A stretch of 6,176 bases of DNA from Candidatus Gastranaerophilales bacterium (lineage in GTDB: Bacteria > Cyanobacteriota > Vampirovibrionia > Gastranaerophilales > JAQUYY01). This document shows positions 4,345 to 6,176 of this stretch, piece after piece (position 1 is the stretch's first letter; every line of letters begins with the position of its first letter). The stretch covers positions 1 through 6,176 of the forward strand of contig JAQUYY010000113.1 of the NCBI GenBank assembly GCA_028691575.1, written 5' to 3'. The notes beneath the pieces were generated by a model. The model was not told where the DNA came from. It saw nothing but the letters and a program-made list of their open reading frames with translations, and did no database searches. A program made the translations under genes and the position numbers.

Positions 4345-6176
4345 TTACATAAATTTAGCTTTTTCTTCTTCGCTAACGCCTTTAATTGTTAAATTAACAC
4401 GACCTTTATCGTCTATTTTAGCTACTTTAACAACAACTTCGTCACCAATTTTTAAGCAATCTTCCACATTATTAATTCTTTCTTGAGAAATTTGTGAAAT
4501 ATGAACCATTCCATCTTTCCCCGGTGCTAATTCGACAAAAGCTCCGATTGGAATAATTCTTACAACACGACCTTTAGTAATGTAGCCCTCGGTAACTTTG
4601 AAAGTAAGATCTTTTATCATTTTAACAGCAATTTGAGAACCTTCCTCATCATTACTTGTGATAGTTACTGTACCGTCATCTTGAATATCAATTTCCGCAC
4701 CTGATGAATCTATGATTGTTCTAATCATTTTACCGCCGGGCCCAATAACCGTACCAATATCATCTGTAGCTATTTTCATTGTGAAAATTCTAGGAGCATA
4801 TTCAGACATATTTTCTCTTGGTGCAGCAATAGTTTCTTCCATTTTTTCTATGATATGAAGCCTGCCTTCTTTCGCCTGAGCAAGAGCTTGTTTTAAGGTT
4901 TCAAAAGCAATTCCTTTGATTTTCATATCCATTTGAAGTGCTGTAATAGCTTCTTTGTTGCCTGTAACTTTAAAGTCCATGTCACCTAAGAAATCTTCGA
5001 TTCCTTGAATATCGGTTAATACAACAGCTTTATCACCTTCTTTAATAAGTCCCATTGCAACTCCGCCAATTATAGATTTAACCGGCACACCTGCCGCCAT
5101 TAAAGCCATTGAGCTTCCGCAAGTACTTGCCATGCTTGTAGAACCGTTTGATTCTAATACATCAGAAGTTACTCTTATGGCATAACCAAAATCTTCTTTT
5201 GAAGGTAATGAAGGAAGGATTGCTCTTTCAGCAAGATTTCCATGCCCGATTTCTCTTCTTCCCGGTCCTCTTAATGGTCTTACTTCTCCAACCGAAAATG
5301 CAGGGAATGAGTATGTATGCATATATCTTTTTTCTTTTTGCGGATCAACACCATCAAGATCTTGAGTCATTCCGGGACCCGCTAAAGTTGCTACAGAAAG
5401 AACTTGAGTTTGTCCTCTTGTAAAAACAGCAGAACCATGAACTCTTGGCAATATATTAATTTCACTCCAAATCGGTCTTACCTCTGCAGCTTTTCTGCCA
5501 TCAGCTCTTACACCTTCATTTACAATCATTGCTCTCATTATTTTTTTTTCAAGAGATTTGAATTCCTCTGAAACAAAATCCAATTCAGAGCTTGCTATAA
5601 GCTGTTTTATAGAATCTTCTTCGTCCAATCCTTCTATTTTTGCAGCAACTAACTCTTTAACTTCTTTAAGTTTATTTTTTCTAAAATCTCTGTCAATATT
5701 ATGATATGCTTCAGTAATTCCGTCAAAAGCTATATTTTTAATTAATTCGGTCAACTTTGAAGTGTCAAAAGGATTAACAAACGTTTCTTTTTTAATGCCG
5801 CATTTTTTAGCTAATTCTCTTTGTGCTTCAACTTGTTTTTTGATTTCACCTTGTGCAAATTCAACTGCTTCAAGAATATCTTCTTCTGTAACGAATTTAC
5901 ATCCTGCTTCAACCATAATTACAGAATCTTCAGTTCCTGCTATTACAATATCTAAATCACTTTTTTCAGCTTCATAATGAGTTGGGTTAGCAATTAATTT
6001 TCCATCAATTTTACTGACTCTAACTGCTCCTACCGGTCCTTCAAACGGTGCATCATTAGCTATTGTTAATGCTGCTGATGCTCCTAAAACAGCCAGAGTA
6101 TCAGGTTGAATTTGTTGATCAGAACTTAATAATGTTGCAACAACTTGAATATCATTTCTATATCCTTTTGGAAACA
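4345..6176 (-). CDS. pnp: Polynucleotide phosphorylase (PNPase), 5' end beyond the right edge
   Basis: PNPase is the trimeric 3'-5' phosphorolytic exoribonuclease of RNA decay. The reading frame stays open to 6174, giving 609 visible residues; about 100 N-terminal residues are missing. The frame begins FPKGYRNDIQVVATLL, inside the first RNase PH-like domain, and continues through LGASAAL, the all-helical linker (visible residues about 95-215) and the second RNase PH domain: GVRADGR, FTRGQTQ, GRREIGHG, NGSTSMAS (the phosphate-binding loop, serines usually SS) and EDFLGDMDFK, which holds the catalytic Asp pair and Lys matching E. coli D486, D492 and K494. A KH domain with VIGPGGKMIR and an S1 domain (GYITKGRVVRIIPIGAFVEL, DGMVHISQIS) follow, and the protein ends shortly after S1. 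The Met at 5916 is internal, not the start. Upstream rpsO, the usual neighbour, cannot be seen. All catalytic residues in view are intact. Confidence 0.97.
   Translation of the reverse strand, partial: FPKGYRNDIQVVATLLSSDQQIQPDTLAVLGASAALTIANDAPFEGPVGAVRVSKIDGKLIANPTHYEAEKSDLDIVIAGTEDSVIMVEAGCKFVTEEDILEAVEFAQGEIKKQVEAQRELAKKCGIKKETFVNPFDTSKLTELIKNIAFDGITEAYHNIDRDFRKNKLKEVKELVAAKIEGLDEEDSIKQLIASSELDFVSEEFKSLEKKIMRAMIVNEGVRADGRKAAEVRPIWSEINILPRVHGSAVFTRGQTQVLSVATLAGPGMTQDLDGVDPQKEKRYMHTYSFPAFSVGEVRPLRGPGRREIGHGNLAERAILPSLPSKEDFGYAIRVTSDVLESNGSTSMASTCGSSMALMAAGVPVKSIIGGVAMGLIKEGDKAVVLTDIQGIEDFLGDMDFKVTGNKEAITALQMDMKIKGIAFETLKQALAQAKEGRLHIIEKMEETIAAPRENMSEYAPRIFTMKIATDDIGTVIGPGGKMIRTIIDSSGAEIDIQDDGTVTITSNDEEGSQIAVKMIKDLTFKVTEGYITKGRVVRIIPIGAFVELAPGKDGMVHISQISQERINNVEDCLKIGDEVVVKVAKIDDKGRVNLTIKGVSEEEKAKFM

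Noticed and set aside
5148..5423. Rightward 91-codon open frame inside pnp, and a similar one at 5762-5977
   Set aside because: Both are antisense to highly conserved PNPase coding sequence and have no recognisable product.
4345..5916. A 523-residue PNPase starting at the Met at 5916
   Set aside because: The frame stays open upstream to the window edge and encodes conserved PNPase sequence (FPKGYRND, LGASAAL, GPVGAVRV), so that Met is internal and the gene is cut by the edge.

Overview
The window is AT-rich chromosomal DNA with short intergenic gaps. It most likely comes from an uncultured Gastranaerophilales bacterium (Melainabacteria/Vampirovibrionia, the non-photosynthetic gut relatives of Cyanobacteria). 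Three things suggest this: a lysA-cdaA gene pair, which I recall from cyanobacteria; a prepilin whose N-terminus has the form common in that group; and two orphan proteins carrying a short N-terminal F-x-G motif (ISFGG, VFAGN) that I associate with this order. This placement is inference, with no marker gene searched.

Layout from left to right. Positions 1-2702 hold a leftward block, read in transcription order as lysA (diaminopimelate decarboxylase), cdaA (membrane diadenylate cyclase) and a type IV pilin-like prepilin cut by the left edge. The gaps are 8 and 11 bases, each ribosome-binding site sits on or beside the preceding stop codon, and no terminator lies between them, so they look like one operon. 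Positions 2703-2854 form an AT-rich divergent control region with two palindromes. A rightward gene for an unrecognised 313-residue protein with a glycine-rich hydrophobic C-terminus fills 2855-3796. Its stop codon directly abuts the stop of a leftward gene (3797-4150) for an unrecognised 117-residue protein. That small gene has a near-consensus promoter of its own (4224-4252). To the right a clear intrinsic terminator (4291-4323) ends pnp (polynucleotide phosphorylase), which runs leftward from beyond the right edge to 4345.

The recognisable genes are core functions: lysine/peptidoglycan precursor metabolism, c-di-AMP signalling, RNA decay and a surface or secretion pilin. The less ordinary content is a CdaA with Gly-His-Arg in place of the usual Arg-His-Arg motif, the linkage of a second-messenger synthase to a prepilin, and the convergent pair of lineage-restricted orphan genes. 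I see no CRISPR array, insertion sequence, tRNA, rRNA or prophage gene.
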